Program-made: the position numbers and the translations under genes
Shown here: piece after piece, positions 30,942-45,500 of the stretch
How positions within the stretch are numbered: the first letter of the stretch is position 1
Layout of the letters: every line of letters starts with the position of its first letter
The notes under the pieces: generated by a model
What the model saw: only the letters and a program-made list of their open reading frames with translations
Databases searched by the model: none
Told to the model about the DNA's origin: nothing
Assembly (NCBI RefSeq): GCF_033568475.1
Contig: NC_133123.1
Location: 7,059,001-7,123,000, forward strand
Length of the DNA: 64,000 nucleotides
Reading direction: 5' to 3'
Source of the DNA: Henckelia pumila
Taxonomy: Eukaryota; Streptophyta; Magnoliopsida; Lamiales; Gesneriaceae

Positions 30942-32474
30942 TGATGCCAACTATGAATTCATGGTGAGGCAGAGGCTTAGATACTTTCTACTTTGTTGGC
31001 ATTACAAGTTTTTTGAAAGTTGTATGGATTTCGTGGTGCTTGAATTTTATGGTCGATGATTTATTAAATATATAATATAATATAATATAATATAATATAA
31101 TATAATTTGGTGCTTGTGAAGGCCACATGTCACGTCCACACCTTAACATTTGGTTTAGTGAAATTTAAATAGAATCCAATTATGACCAAATATTATATTA
31201 TTTGGCACGCCTTCCTAATTCGCGATGTGTGACGTGTCTGACCTCTCTCGCCCCAATCATTTGTTTCTTTTATTTTTTATTTTTGAAAAAGCAAAGGGAA
31301 TATAAAAAGAGATAGACATATTTATCTAATACAATATAATATAATATAATTTGGTTTACCAAAATGAGGGGTCCAAGTTGGAACATGTAAATGCTATACA
31401 ACATGGATGAAAATGAGTCAGCGTCCAAATAAATAAAATTTTCCAATTATTAGTTTAGGAAATAAAAATTAAAAAAAATAATAATGGTCCTTACCGTTAA
31501 ATTAGTTGGCGTATTACGTATAATCGTCAAATATCATAATTTTTTTCTTAACTTTACACGTCAGATCTTTTGACATACTATCATCCACAAACAGAAACAG
31601 GTGTACCGTATCCTTTGTTTTAAAATAATAATAATAATAAATGTTTTTTTTAATATATACCAGCGCCTTTGATGTACGTTGCGTAGTGCATAATACATAA
31701 ACTCACACATATATCTATTATGTTAATTTTTTTTAAAAAAATTATACTTATGTATAATAAATTTTTTTTGTTAGGAGTGATTTAATCTTTAAAAATCTAA
31801 TCTCTTAGTTTTTAAAATTTTGAAGGTGGATTATATAATTATAAGAGAGCTTCAAATTACAAAATTTTTATAAAAAAATTACAAAAATGGATTTATTATA
31901 TATATTTTTTGAATAAAATTAAAATAGACAAAATGTGGGGTTATTCTTTGTCATTTTTGAAAAATTACCACGACACCGAAAATTGTTATTATAGGTCCCT
32001 CACACTTGTATGAAAAAATATAGATAGCATAGATATATACGTCGCTTAGACTCATATTCATTTAATATTTATTACATAAAATAATATTTTTTTAAAATAA
32101 AATTGAAAAGAAGTTCAGTTTCACAAAATTGATCTATAAAACCATCTTATAAAATTTTTATAAAACGTAAATAAATTTTTTATTCGCAATGATGTATGAC
32201 TCATCTCACATCAAAATCTCGATTTAAAATAACGTTTTCGAATTCGAAACTCAATTCTAAAACGAAATTCTCATTGATTCATATTAAGAGTGAGAAATTT
32301 GGGTCAATCCAAACGTAGGATGGTGTAAAAGAGGAATATAATTCGGTCCAAGTGGACAGCTGTTTCTCTCCATACGGAACGTGTCCCACACATGTTTTTC
32401 TTCCTTTCCTATTAAAATTCCTACTTTTCTTCCTTTGAATCAATTCAAACATTCATGATTTAATCGCCAATATC
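30942..32474. other. Intergenic, with a TATAA microsatellite
   Basis: No gene is seen. A pentanucleotide repeat of TATAA units lies at 31070-31107, with a shorter one near 31330. The right part, from about 32340, is the upstream region of BAM9. Confidence 0.6.
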
Positions 32475-32484
32475 TCTATAAATT
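32475..32484 (+). promoter_or_regulatory. Likely TATA box of BAM9
   Basis: CTATAAATTT lies 136 nt before the ATG, giving a leader of about 110 nt. Motif and spacing only. Confidence 0.5.
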
Positions 32485-32619
32485 TACACAGATCATCCCC
32501 TAGATTCTCTTAAATTAGTTCAAAATTCTTTCGTATCCAATTCCATCCATTTTTTTCTGACACAGATAATATTAAAGATTCAATCTTTTTATTCGCTGAA
32601 CCAGACCCATTGAATAATC

Positions 32620-34684
32620 ATGGAGATTTCGGTGATTGGAGGCTCACAGGTGAATATTGGAAGATATAATAATCTTGGGTTCTGTAGCTGTAGCAAGATT
32701 TGGAATTCGAAGAGTAATAATAAGAATTTAAAGGGATGGAATCTTTGTCAAAGCCAGAGCCTCCGTTGGCCTTCTAAATCTGGCATTGGTTTCAGCCTCA
32801 GAGCCTCCGCCTCTTCGCAGAATGGAGCTGTTGTCTTCTCTGAGAAACCTTCAAAAATTGCAAGAGCCAAGCCTGTAAGCTTTCTTGGAGATGAAACGAA
32901 AATATTGGTTGATATGTTGGTTGGTTTGTTTCTAAAGTTTGAGTTTTTTTTGGCTGGTTTTGTGGGTGCTTGAATACAACTATATATGGTTATTTTTGTT
33001 GTTAGTGTCCATATTTGTTCCGGCCATCCATGTGAATGTCCTACTACATGAAAACCTGTTGATTCTGATTCTGATTTGTCTTCTTTTTGATCTATTTGTA
33101 GTTTGATGATGGATTCATGTCCATTTGTTTTCATGTTGATGAAAGTAGGCATGATTATGTTGTAGATGGTTGTGATAGTAACAAATTCTTGTAAAGTTGA
33201 ATGACATAATCTGCTGTGGATCTCTTGCAGATTGATGGTGTGAAATTGTATGTCGGTTTGCCGCTTGATACTGTATCTAAATGCAATACAATAAACCATG
33301 CACGGGCAATAGCGACAGGGTTAAAGGCTTTGAAATTATTGGGAGTAGATGGTGTCGAGCTTCCGGTGTGGTGGGGGATAGTCGAAAGAGAAACCATGGG
33401 CAAGTACAACTGGACTGGATATCATGCTATTGTAGAAATGGTTCGAAAATTAGATCTTAAGCTTCATGTGTCTCTCTGTTTCCATTCATCTGAAGAACAC
33501 AAAATCCCACTTCCAGAATGGGTTTCTCGAACGGGTGAATCCGACCCGAACATATACTTCACCGACCGGTCAGGACAGCGATACAAAAACTGTCTGTCAT
33601 TGGCAGTGAACGATCTTCCGGTTTTTTATGGAAAGACGCCACTCGAAGTGTACCGAGATTTTTGTGGTACCTTCAAATCAGAATTCTCACATTTTTTAGG
33701 TTCCACAATCACGGTAAGAGGTCATTTTGATTGGTAGCGTACAATAGTTAAGAATTGCAAAAGAGATGGCTGATTTTGGTTGGATTCTTTTGTATGGAAC
33801 AGGGTATATCCATTGGTCTTGGACCAGACGGCGAGCTTGGATATCCATCACACCACAAACCACTTAATAGCAATAGTCGTCGTGGGGCCGGAGAATTCCA
33901 ATGTTACGACGAATATATGCTTAGAAATCTTAGGCAGCATGCCGAAGAACTGGGAAATCCTCTATGGGGACTTGGTGGTCCTCATGATGCTCCTGGCTAC
34001 AATGATACTCCAATCTCCACTGGCTTTTTCAATGAAAATGGTGGATCTTGGGAGAGCCCATATGGCGATTTTTTCCTTTCTTGGTATTCAAGCCTTCTGG
34101 TATCCCACGGAGAACGAATCTTGTCACTTGCGGCAGCGACTTTCAAAGACGTACCAGTTACTATATCTGGTAAAGTTCCCCTGATACACTCGTGGTTTAA
34201 ATCACGTTCCCACCCTTCCGAGTTAACAGCAGGGTTCTATAACACCGTCAACAGAGATGGATACGAATCTATAGCTGAAATTTTTGCGAAGAACTCGTGC
34301 AAGATTATACTCCCTGGAATGGACCTATCAGATGAGCACCAGCCAGTTGAATCTCGCTCGAGCCCAGAATCATTGCTCGAGCAAATAATAGCTTCCTGCA
34401 TAAACCATTGTGTGGAGGTATCTGGCCAAAACTTACTGGTTTCGGGTGATTCCAGGCGTTTCGAATTGATCAAGAAACACTTGTTGAACGAGCATGTAAC
34501 AATGGACTTGTTCACATATCAAAGAATGGGAGCTTATTTCTTTTCTCCTGAACATTTTCCTGCATTCACTCGATTCGTCCAAGGCCTAAATCAACCAGTT
34601 CAAAGTTCAGATGATCTCCCAGTGGAAGTGGAGGAAACAAACGAGTCGATCCAGGAATCAAATCGCCAAATGCAAGCCGTTTAG
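32620..34684 (+). CDS. BAM9: Inactive beta-amylase 9, chloroplastic
   Basis: Three exons, 32620-32874, 33231-33713 and 33803-34684, with both introns between codons, give 539 residues (glycoside hydrolase family 14). The first about 80 residues are Ser/Lys/Arg-rich, a plastid transit peptide. The GH14 barrel follows (DGVKLYVGLPLDT, GVDGVELPVWWGIVERE). The first catalytic Glu is kept (GPDGELGYPS, Glu257), though the usual Arg after it is Gly. The flexible loop normally reading GGNVGD is absent after FHSSEE, and the region of the second catalytic Glu reads ILPGMDLSD (about 416-424), lacking it. These losses are the known marks of BAM9, a non-catalytic beta-amylase thought to regulate leaf starch breakdown. 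It faces the tubby-like gene tail to tail. Confidence 0.93.
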
Positions 34685-35311
34685 AGAAAAAATTCTTCTC
34701 CATGTACGTGGGCTCTGTCTCAATTGAGACATTATTGTAACATCAAAGTCATCTTCATTTTTGCAATATATAGAAAGTATGTGGAAAGGTGAGGTTTCCG
34801 TTGTGACAATTTCAAATTTGATATAAATACATCTTTGACTATAGATTTGGGACATAATATAAGAGACACATACATCGAACAAAGAAATGAAAATCTTATT
34901 TAAGATGAAGAGTTTCTTTTATGCACATAGAATGTACGGTGAGAATCTTGATAAGTTTATACAGTTCCCAAGATCCTCCGTATCACAACTTAGCAAATGA
35001 AGTTCAAGCATGGCTCTAAAAGCAGGAAACTGTGAAGAAGTGGAGGCCACTTTGCTTCCCATTTATTTACAGCAAGAAGTTTTACACATGCTGCCGAATA
35101 ATTTACCCCGTGACAGAACCAACACCAAAAACAGACTTCGCTGGGAATGGAAATTTACCTAAATATTAAACAAGGGGAAAAATGAATCAATCTAGTAGGT
35201 TGATTATATTTTTTTTAAAAAAAGAAAACGGAATAATGAAACAAAGTTAAAGAAATCCAGTAAGTCATTAAGAACGAGATTGTGTTGGATCAATAACCTG
35301 CTTGAACCATA
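34685..35311. other. Convergent 3' ends of BAM9 and the tubby-like gene
   Basis: 3' UTRs of both genes; no further gene or repeat is seen. Confidence 0.6.
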
Positions 35312-38300
35312 TCATTCGCAGGCGATTTTCGTGTCGAAGCTGCTAAGACAGATTGTGAAAGCCTGGAAAGCTGATATCGGATACTGATAGTCCATAGTAA
35401 ACACGTCTTTCCCCACTTTCCCGAACTGAAGAATGATCTTATCATGTTCGGGCCCAACAAGACCATTATCTGGAGAAGCAACCAACTGAAAATTTTTCAC
35501 TGATGCGACGATTACACGTCCATGGAAGTTCAAGCACCAGCACTGGAGCTGTTCGTGCCATCTTGGGGCTTTGTTTCTCAACACAAGTGAACCATCTGTT
35601 TGGCCACTCGATGGTTCGGATACAGTTCTGTCTAAACGACTAGATCTTGAACGAAGAAAAGGGATTGAATGAGAAGAATCGACACTGGTGATAGGGAAGT
35701 GAGTTTGTGTTGGAGCAACTCCTCCAGGTCTTATGGAAGAAGCTGGAATCACATCCATTAAGCAGCGCATTCGTCTTGGACCTCTGCATATAAAGAGTGA
35801 CAACTTTGTTTATTTGCTTACACTGTATATATTTGCCGGGAGAATCTCACAATAACTATTTTGATTTCCCAAATGCAAATAACCAGTCAAAAAAGCACTC
35901 ATCATCTATCTATCTATATACCATGCACTATGTACTAAACAAATACCATGAGTCTGGTAATTTTGATATGTCAAAAATACGCTTCATTTATACCTCTGTA
36001 TCATCTCACATACACATGGTAATAAAACCTATCAGTCATTACACACTTCAGTGTGTCAAGCGTGCGTGTTGCCGAAAATGCTCTTCACCTAAATCTTTAT
36101 ATAAGAACACATACAAATCAAGTATCTTCATATGCCAAACATGTGTGTGGTCGATAATTACCTGCAAAAATTTCGAATCTCCAATTTTTAATCACAATAT
36201 GTCAATGATTAGATGTTTGTATGCAATAAAACTGCAAACAATTTTTGAATGCAAATATATGTACACCACCGTATAGTTTCCAAAACTAGTTCAAGATACA
36301 CTTCCTTAATTCATTCACGTATCATACAATTGAATAACAGTACAAGAATGACATCAATCTTATTCTTACCTAGCTCCCAACACATTCAACTCGTACGAAA
36401 TGTGAGCCACTGGATAGTTTCCAGCAGCAATCCTTGGAGATATCTGTTTTGAGCCAACCAGGCGAGTGGACCAACTTTTAGCCATGTTCGCTCCACAATG
36501 AGGAGGATGGGCATCGTAGACCACAAATTTTGTACCAAGAAAATTAGATCTGGAAAAAAAGATCGACTTTGAGCCCTTTATGAAACAATTCGTTTAAAAT
36601 TAATGGCAAAAAACTAATAAACCTTAATTTTCCGATGTAAGTGTCGCCCCCCTTTGACTTATCATCAGCATGCAGAGATATCATGTAGTCTGTACAAGTG
36701 GCTCGCTTACACTTACGAGCAGCTAGAAGAAACTTTCCATCATCTGCCAGTGCTGGTAAAAAGAAAAAACACATCAAAACGAAACAAGGCTAATCCTGAA
36801 TATCATGTCACACTATCATAATCAAGAAGACACAAAGATATCTCCACAAAATTCTGAAGAAAACGAACCTTGACTTAAACTCACGTAAAGATAATATGTT
36901 TGGGTTGCACGATTCCGTTTTATAAAACAATGGAGTAGAGACTCCCTTGGGCCAGGCTGAAATTACAGAAAAGAGCATCTATATCAATATAAAAAAGCTC
37001 ATAAATTACAAATCTTTGCTTGGCAAATGTAAAGTCTTCATTATAAAGGTAAGAGTACTAATAATATTTTGACGTGTTGTCCTTTGCACAGACTTATATC
37101 CATCACAGAACATTGAAAACTGACGACCACACAATCATAGATACATATGGGAAGAATGTGCCATGAAAACGGGCAGTTCACAGCCAAAAAAACTCCAGTG
37201 AAACCACTGCCAACTAGGCATGGATAACAGATTGAATCAATCGGGAACCAATCGAATCCAACATCAATAGTGAACCAGATTGGTTGCTTCAAAATGGATA
37301 CGGAACCATTTTAATCCTGTCGGACCTGTCCGTTTGAATACGGTACCAGAACTAGTTCGGGATCGGTTTCATTAAGCTATGTTTGATAGCATATACACCA
37401 CATATATCTAAATTTTCTAGATGCATAATGGTTTTAAAAAAAATTGATTCCAATTTGGTCTCAATCAGGTCCAATATCCAGCTTATATGGATTTTTTGGT
37501 TTTAGATTGGGTTGTACTCCCAATCTGATATATTTGGTACCGATCCAATCCGGTATCATACAGGACTGGTTTGGTTTCATCATTCGGAAATTCAAAACTG
37601 GTTTTATCTGGTCCGGAACCAGTCCGATCCCATCCAGTAACATGTCTAGTGCCAACTGTGTGCCCCAAAAACAGCTGAATGAGTCACATATTTGAAAACA
37701 GAATCAGATACTCATTCCATACTCCCAGTCGATGCAACACCCGACACCATATTCCAATTGCAGTTTCTCAGTTCATGCAGCAAAAATCCACATTTCAAGA
37801 CAATAAACTGTCACACTGACTGCAATTCCAACCATTTCAGTTGCTTAATCTTTTGTAGTTTTGTATACAAAGTCATCTGCACAAACTACAGTTATTTTGA
37901 TTACCGAAAGCTATACTCCGCACTAGAAACTAAAAGTAGAATTGAAATGCAAATGACTGTGGTGCAATGAATCATATGCAAGGACACGTAGTTCAATATC
38001 TATCAAATGTAATAGTAAGAAGTGAAAAGAAAAAAAAAAATCCCGAAAGAATCATTAAATTGGAAATAAAAGAAGCATATGATTAAAAAACTTAATCAAA
38101 TACTAATCACATCGAAGACATCACAGATTGAACTCATCTGGAATGCCTGTAAAACTAACACATCCAAAATAATCTGCAAACAAACATACAAATAAACAAG
38201 GAAAATATGCAACAAAACAAGATCCAACCGGCACAAATCAATTCCTGCTCTGTGGAGTTACCAAGATGATCATTAACCAAGTTTTAATAATCTCGAACAT

Positions 38301-38806
38301 ATGACAAAGCATTTTACTGTAATTACCCCGTCCCAAATACAATCCATATCCACGTAAACAAGAAGACAAACCACATAAGCCCAGAAAACCAACCACCAAC
38401 AATAACCAGACAAATTATGTCGAATACAAAAACAACCTCAAGAACAAAAAAAGCACACGTTCACGAATCATACCTGCTTAACAGATATTGGAAACGTGAT
38501 CTTCCCCGAATCCTCAGGATTTTTCACCAGCTCCTTCATCACCTCCCTCCAGCTCTTGCACACACCAGCACAGGCCACCACATGTTTTCTCCCCGGCCAT
38601 TCGGATTCACTCTCCTCCACTTTCATCAACACCTCCCTGAGTAACTCCGAAGGCAAGCTATCCCAATAACAACAATCATAACTCTCCGAAAAATCTTTGC
38701 TTGAACTATTGTCGTCTCTTCCAACATAAAGTTTCGATTTTTCTACCGTCATTGAGCTGTCCTGAACCACTCTCCGTGACCGTGACTTCAATCCCAGCTT
38801 CATCAT
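35312..38806 (-). CDS. Tubby-like F-box protein
   Basis: Five exons on the minus strand, 38806-38474, 36956-36869, 36752-36623, 36549-36370 and 35783-35312, give 400 residues, the usual size for plant TULPs. An F-box lies at residues about 48-92 ([16 protein letters not shown], then [12 protein letters not shown]). The tubby domain starts with [15 protein letters not shown] in exon 2, continues through [19 protein letters not shown] and [11 protein letters not shown], and ends with the diagnostic FDTKIACE at the C-terminus. Tubby domains bind phosphoinositides at the plasma membrane, and the F-box links to SCF ligases. Intron 1 is 1517 nt and carries a hAT-like element. The paralogue number within the family cannot be set from sequence reading alone. 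Confidence 0.93.
37215..37648. mobile_element. Non-autonomous hAT-like element E in TULP intron 1
   Basis: Starts TAGGCATGGATAACAG and, from the other end, TAGACATGTTACTGGA. The flanks CTGCCAAC (37207-37214) and GTGCCAAC (37649-37656) are an 8-bp duplication with one mismatch. Subterminal zones hold repeated GGTTCCGGATC-like and GAACCAAT motifs. No transposase. Confidence 0.72.
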
Positions 38807-41800
38807 TGGGCACTCTATTTTTCTCCCAAATCACACTTTCCACTCTTCGGCCCACTAACGAAATTTCTAGATTCTTCACAAACAACCATTCATCCCTCTT
38901 GAATCAAGAATCTCACAGGCGAACTTGAATCTTTATCACACCATCTATTTATCACTAAAGATCAAAACTTTCCACAAAAAAAAATATTTACGAACATGAT
39001 TCAAACCGCAATGGTGAAAAGGGGTTATTGGGAAACTCCTAGTGCGTTTGATTTTGCCCCGAGGAGTGAATGCCCATTACAGGGGATTGGGAAGAAACTC
39101 TACACAGATATACAGCGAATATATAAGAAAGAATATGGTAATGGAGCGCAAAATGTGTTTCAACTTTGATTCACTCGTCCAATTTTTAAACTTGGTTATT
39201 TTGGCATAATAATAACATTTAATTATCATTTCGATAATAACGATCAAACTATATTAAATACGTAAGATAATATGTAATTTTTTGAATTTTTGAAAGAAGA
39301 TAAGATATGATAATTAAAAATATATATTAAATAAAAATACTACTTTTCTATGGTGATGGTCTCAATTTTTATATGCGGTGTATATATATATAAACTAATT
39401 ATAGATTATTTGAATTTAACCTCGATTCATAAATTTATGGATGTTAACAAACTTTCAATAATAATGGGGAAAAAAAGTGTAAATGACAAGGAAAGAAAAT
39501 GGTTTTTTTGTCAATTGTTAATAGGTCAATTTTCAATAGTTTCAATATTAGATATGATTATTGGTGGGTACAGTATTTATTATGGAGAGTTGTCAACTTA
39601 TCATAATGCATTATGAAAATAAATTTAAGACCACCACATGCAACCTTATCCCAAAATTAAAGTGTTCGTTATATTCATGAGATAACATGCTGATAACATC
39701 TACATTTTGTATTTCTTTTTTTATTATTATTTTAAAAATAAAATAAAAAATCTTAAAACGAAAAACTAGTCACAAAAATTGAGATTATTTTACTATCTTA
39801 ACAAATAAGTTGGGCGATCTCTCGTGTTTATATCTAGCAAATATGGTGACATTTTTTGTCTTTTAAGTAATAATTTTCACCAACTCCACTTTGAACTTTC
39901 GAAAAACAAAATCATTATGTAACACACACACATTGTTTCCCTCCAAACATAATCTTAAAGCAAATCAATCAATTCAACTACAACCTTTGAAAGGAAGAAT
40001 TTGAATTATAGGAGGAAATTTTCAGAATCTCCATTCTAATTTCTAATTTTCAGAGTCAAATGGATACAACTGATTTAATATATGGATTTGAAATGAAATT
40101 CAATTAAATCTTTCAATCCAAATACAATCTAAAATTATATTTGATTTGAAGAATGAAGTGAGTTAAGTATATCAAATTATGTGGATATACTATTAAACAG
40201 ACTAAATACATAGTGGATTTAAAATTTAAATAAATTTCGTCTATCCAAATAAATCAAAATTTTAAAATCATGTTCTTTCAAAAAAAAAAAATAAATTAAA
40301 ATCATGTATGTGAAATTGTGCAATAGAGAAATGGTGAAAACATGAATCCAAAAGAAACCTACTTTTACATATATATATATATATATAATTAAAAAAAATT
40401 ATAAAAAATCTAAAATAAATTATTAAAAATAAAAAAGTTCAAATTTTTTTTAAAAAAACATTTATAAAATAAATTTCAACTGGACATGCACACACCTATA
40501 ATGTATTATAATGGGGTAGCCTTTTTTTAGAATTATAATGGGGTAGCTATTATATTAACTATACTGCTATTATAAATTTATAGGGGTCGGTGGCGTTCAT
40601 ATTCTTCATTAATTTATAAATATTGCCTCGCTGAAGTTTGAAAAACCCAGGCCTATGGACCCGTGTATGTAAGGCCCATATCTTCACTTTTATGTGCATG
40701 TAGACTGGGATATATATAATGTTTGGAAGAATTTTTACGTAACATTTTCCAACTTTTTTTTCCCAATAGTTTTAAATTTTTATGAAGAAAAAACTGAAAA
40801 ATATTTCCTATAAGCTCTACAAAACATTACCTATCACTTCAACTTTATCATCGGAATGGTTCATCCTGATTGTTAATGTTTATGAGATGATCTCCGACCA
40901 AACCCATTAAAAAAATTTAATTTTTATGCAAAATATATTGCTTTTAATTGAAAACATGGAATCCGTCTCACGAATATAAATTCATAAAATCGTATGACAA
41001 AATTCGTGCATCGGATTAAATTAAGCAAAATGACCATTTTTAAACAATCAACTTCATAATCACGAAAGGAAACAGTACGTATGATATGCAAGTCCCAACT
41101 TGCGGGATCGATGATTCCTTCTTATCTTGTTTCTTTCTTTAATTGTATTGCATATGTTAGGTAGCAGTCGCCACTCATATAATTCAAAGGGCTTCCCCAC
41201 TTACACAGCTAAAACATTATAGATGAAATAGATTTATTACACAGGCCAAAGCGAACAATGAACTTTTAAAGCGTAAAACAAATCTAAAAGCTGTATGAAT
41301 TCTTATCATCTAGAAAATCCTGCATTCACTTGTGACTTGTTAAACGTCAAAATGCCTGCCTAAGAAAGGAAAATAACAAAGTACTCTAACGACGACTCAA
41401 GTTGATCGTTGTCATGTAGATTTACCAAAACAAACACATAGATTTGTTATAATAAATTTCAAATCCTTAGCTTCAAATCTACCCGAGTCCCCCTTAAAAT
41501 TTAGATGTCTCAAATCGTATAAAAATTCACATCTCTTATAAACAATACAGCGGACAAGCTCGAAAAAGCCTCAACTATTTCAATATCAGGATTTATTTAC
41601 TCAGTCGCTACTACCACGGTTCATACATGACTATTGAAACAACTTGAATTTTCTTTGGATAAAAGCAAGTGAAGCTCCCACCAAACCTACAACTTCCACA
41701 TGATGAGATAATGAAATGGTCCTAGTTGCTGGACACAAGTTGGTCATGCCTAGCCATTAAATCAAGTATGCATATCTATTATCACCTCTACGGCTCTACA

Positions 41801-42533
41801 TGTGTAATTTGTGTTTCCAGAAATAATCTAAGGCACCATCCGGTGTTAATTTCGCCCAACATTTGACTCAAGTTCTACAAATATTAGAGTAATATATCAT
41901 TCTGTTATCCACACGTATCGATGTATTATCTCTCTATGTATACATCATTCATCGTTTCGTCCCACGAACCAAATTGAGTGAATTATTAAATCCTCACTTT
42001 TACAAATCTAAATTTCCTTATCCACTACCATGTATCACACATGTAAAATGTGTGCCCACCACTGATTCCGATTAAAAGTAAATGATGCCAGATGCATAAT
42101 TTGAGACAAAAAGTAGATGTTTCTTTCTGTGAAAATGATTTGTTGCATGTAAAATGTGCGGGATGCTACGATGCAAGTACAGAAAACTATTTGACCCACA
42201 ATTATCAACATCCAGCCAACACCCAGTCACGTTTCTATTTCTCTAAATTTCAGTTGCACCAATTTCCTGTTTTCATTAACAGTATACTATTTAATGCGCA
42301 GTAAAAATGCGTAACAATTCTCGACACTGCACAAATTTAAAACTAACTTAAGGTTGGGTGTTATCCCAGTCAAATATCTGATGTACAAAGAAGTTACCGT
42401 CATAAGCCATTTGTTTTTCTTTTCAAAGCCGAGTAATAGACTAACTCATAAATTAGAGCAAAAATGAGTACCAACTTTACCAAGCAAAAAATCTCCTTCA
42501 GAACTCCTGTACAACTTCGATGAGTTCTTCACA
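38807..42533. other. Long intergenic region
   Basis: The first 300 bp are the leader and promoter of the tubby-like gene. The rest is AT-rich, with an (AT)n run at 40369-40387, and the last part is 3' UTR of the zinc-finger gene. Open frames near 39350 and 42092 lack any family resemblance. No gene is supported. Confidence 0.55.
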
Positions 42534-45500
42534 TTACTGAACAGTACCTAGAGGGTTTCCTGCAAACCCAATGAATTAAATGTGCAAACATAAGTTCAAC
42601 AGGCAGGTCACACAAATTGAAATTTTCAATACAATAGTTTAAGAAACGACAATCATGTGGAACGTGTAACAAATTTTAGTTCCACACTAGTATTGCATCC
42701 TTGATAATGTAATTCTGTGTAAATAAAGCTCAAAATTTTAATGGAAAATAATCACTAATCCCAAAAATATAAGAACCACAGGAACAAGAAAAAAAATAAT
42801 AAATTGAGTAAATAAAAAAGAACAAGGTTGTGATAAGGGTATACTGCAGAGTGCAGTATCCGTGAAAGGTTGATTATTAAACTACAATGGGGGTAACGAG
42901 GAATGGTATGACTTCATTATTTGTCTCTATAAATCAGACCACAATACAAAAAAATTGAAATACCAGATTACCCTGGAATCAGAACTAAATACCATCCCAA
43001 TTATCTAAGACCTAGATTGGTATAGAAGAGCACAATTGGGTGAAAATGGAATGAGTTTTGGAATTGAATGGACACAGGAAATAAATAGCAGAAACATTAC
43101 ATTTCCTATGCTACTTATACCTCGCTTAATTTCAGTCACATGACTAAATTGTATGGATTGAATGGAGTTCTTTTTAATATCCAAATCACTCTTAGTTAAA
43201 AAAATATAAATAGCAACAATACATATGAAGTTTATTATAATTATTACCGAATTACTATCACCATCATCACCATCATTATTACTACTATTAATATTATTGT
43301 GATTATTTTATTTTTAATATCATTCATATTATTATTACTACTATTATAATTTATTTTTACTTTTGTTTTTTGTTACTATTACCAATTATATTATTAAAAA
43401 CAAATATAATTAAGGGAAAATTTGTCAATTAAAAAAATTGAAAGAACGAGATTAGCTAAACCCAGGAGTATAGGAACATGGAAATAGGGAATCCCGTGTG
43501 TAAAACATACCAATCATGTGCTTTAAAACAAGCCAATACAGCTATTTCATTTTCAACCTATCCCTACATGCCATGCCAATCTAGACATGAGGGGTTCCAC
43601 AACTGACCTTTTTAAAGAAAGAGCATAACACCTAAAACTAACAGACTTACCGGATTTGCCTGCAAAAGAATAAGACTTTGGCATGTAATGAGGTCCTAGG
43701 GTATTATTCACAGGAAGTTGAGATGATATGTTCATCAATGGAACAAATCCTTCTGATTTGCCTGAGTGCATTTCTGGACTTGTTGAAGCAATTTTATCAG
43801 GTTCTGGAGCCCGATGCAAAATTTGGTTCTCTCTCTGTTCCAATAAGAAACAGGTTTAGTTATTGTGACATGTTGTTAAGGATTAATATGTACATACGCA
43901 AGTATTGAATCACATGCTAGTGATCCGAGGCACTAATAGTGTGGCAATAGTGTGGCAGGTGATGCTGAGAACAAATTTCAGCCCCAAAGTATTTTTTTCA
44001 GTCTATTTTTGTTAAGATAAAGTCCAAGACATTATAATGATAAAGAGAAACGTAAATCACGGGCACTGATATATGGTCATAAACCTATGGTTCACAAGGA
44101 GAACAATCCGATTTCAGAAACTGTAACAGTTAGATAAGACACATCTTGAATCACGGATCTATGAAAAAGTCATTAGGATGTTCTACCAAGAAGAAAAACA
44201 CTTGTTAGTGACCACTCCAACGGAAATATTTTATGAAATCGCCTTATAATTTCTTAACTTATAGTAAAGATTAATTTATTTTTTCCATGACCATCAAGGA
44301 TTTAAACTTCACTTCGACTTCAATCCAACATAGCACCTCAATTACTTGTGAAACCAAATTACCATCTAAACTTATTTACATCTTTATGTGATGATTGTAA
44401 TAAATGTAAGTATCAGGTTTATACTGTCAGGCATCTCAGTAAAAAGGTTTGAAATTATGAAAATTGTAGTTTTATGATGAACAATAATTTACTGTTATTA
44501 TTATAATAGGTTCCTATGAGGTCCTTATTCATCTTAAAGTGGCCATCCAATTCATATAAGATTCTTTTTTGGTCAAATAATATTCTCAAAACAACTTCCA
44601 GGGTTTACTTGTAGCTCATCCATCAACTGGCAAATTATAAATGACAGCTATGAACATCTCAAAGAACTCATGTTCTCAAGTAAAAATTATTGTAATGTAA
44701 CCAGATATACATCAGTGGCAGACCGTAACCTGCTGGTTCACAGCTGGTTCATGGTAACTGTTGCTGGGGGATGAAGTTTGTGTTTGAACTGCATTTACTG
44801 GCAATACTTCAATACTCGGATACTCACCGCTACACTCCTTGTTTGATCCTTCATAGTACATGAAACGAATGGCTCTTCGAAGATGGTGGCTTCTCTGGGA
44901 ATAGAATACTTTGGTAGCTAGGGGAGCAGGAACATCTGAGAATGTCAGATACAGTCATTATCATCAGGGTAATATCTCACAACTATAGACAGCCTGTTAA
45001 GCAAGTTGGACTGCAAAGCAATGAAGGATAACCATGTCCAAAATCAGATAGACCATTTTCACTTTGGTCACTAAAATATAGTTATAACTTGCTCCCTGGG
45101 GCACATTTATTTGTGTTTGCTCTCTTCCTACCGACTGATTTAGATCTCATGACCTAAGCACAAGTTTTAGAAAAAGTTAGTCATGAATCAACAACAAAGT
45201 TTCGTGGAACCACACGAGCTGTCAGTCTAAAAGAGATTTTGTTGAGGGGCTCTGTCAGAAAAGAGAGGTTACTTCTTTTAATACTTATATGGCTTTGAAC
45301 CATACAGGAGGAGAATGTTACCTGCACCATATAGTATATTCATAGAAGTACAAGGACTCCGAACTCATATTGACGTTGAAAATCTAACAAAATAATTTCA
45401 AGTTTCTACTGATGAAACCATTCACCATGCAGGCATTTATAAGATGTAGAGGCATTTTCTGAATTCTGTCCTCCGCTATCTTTTTTGTCTTTGTCTTTGT

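Noticed and set aside
35797-36276. 159-residue plus-strand open frame
   Set aside because: It overlaps intron 4 of the tubby-like gene on the other strand, with no domain or codon signal.
43678-43908. 76-residue plus-strand open frame
   Set aside because: It mirrors exon 10 of the zinc-finger gene.
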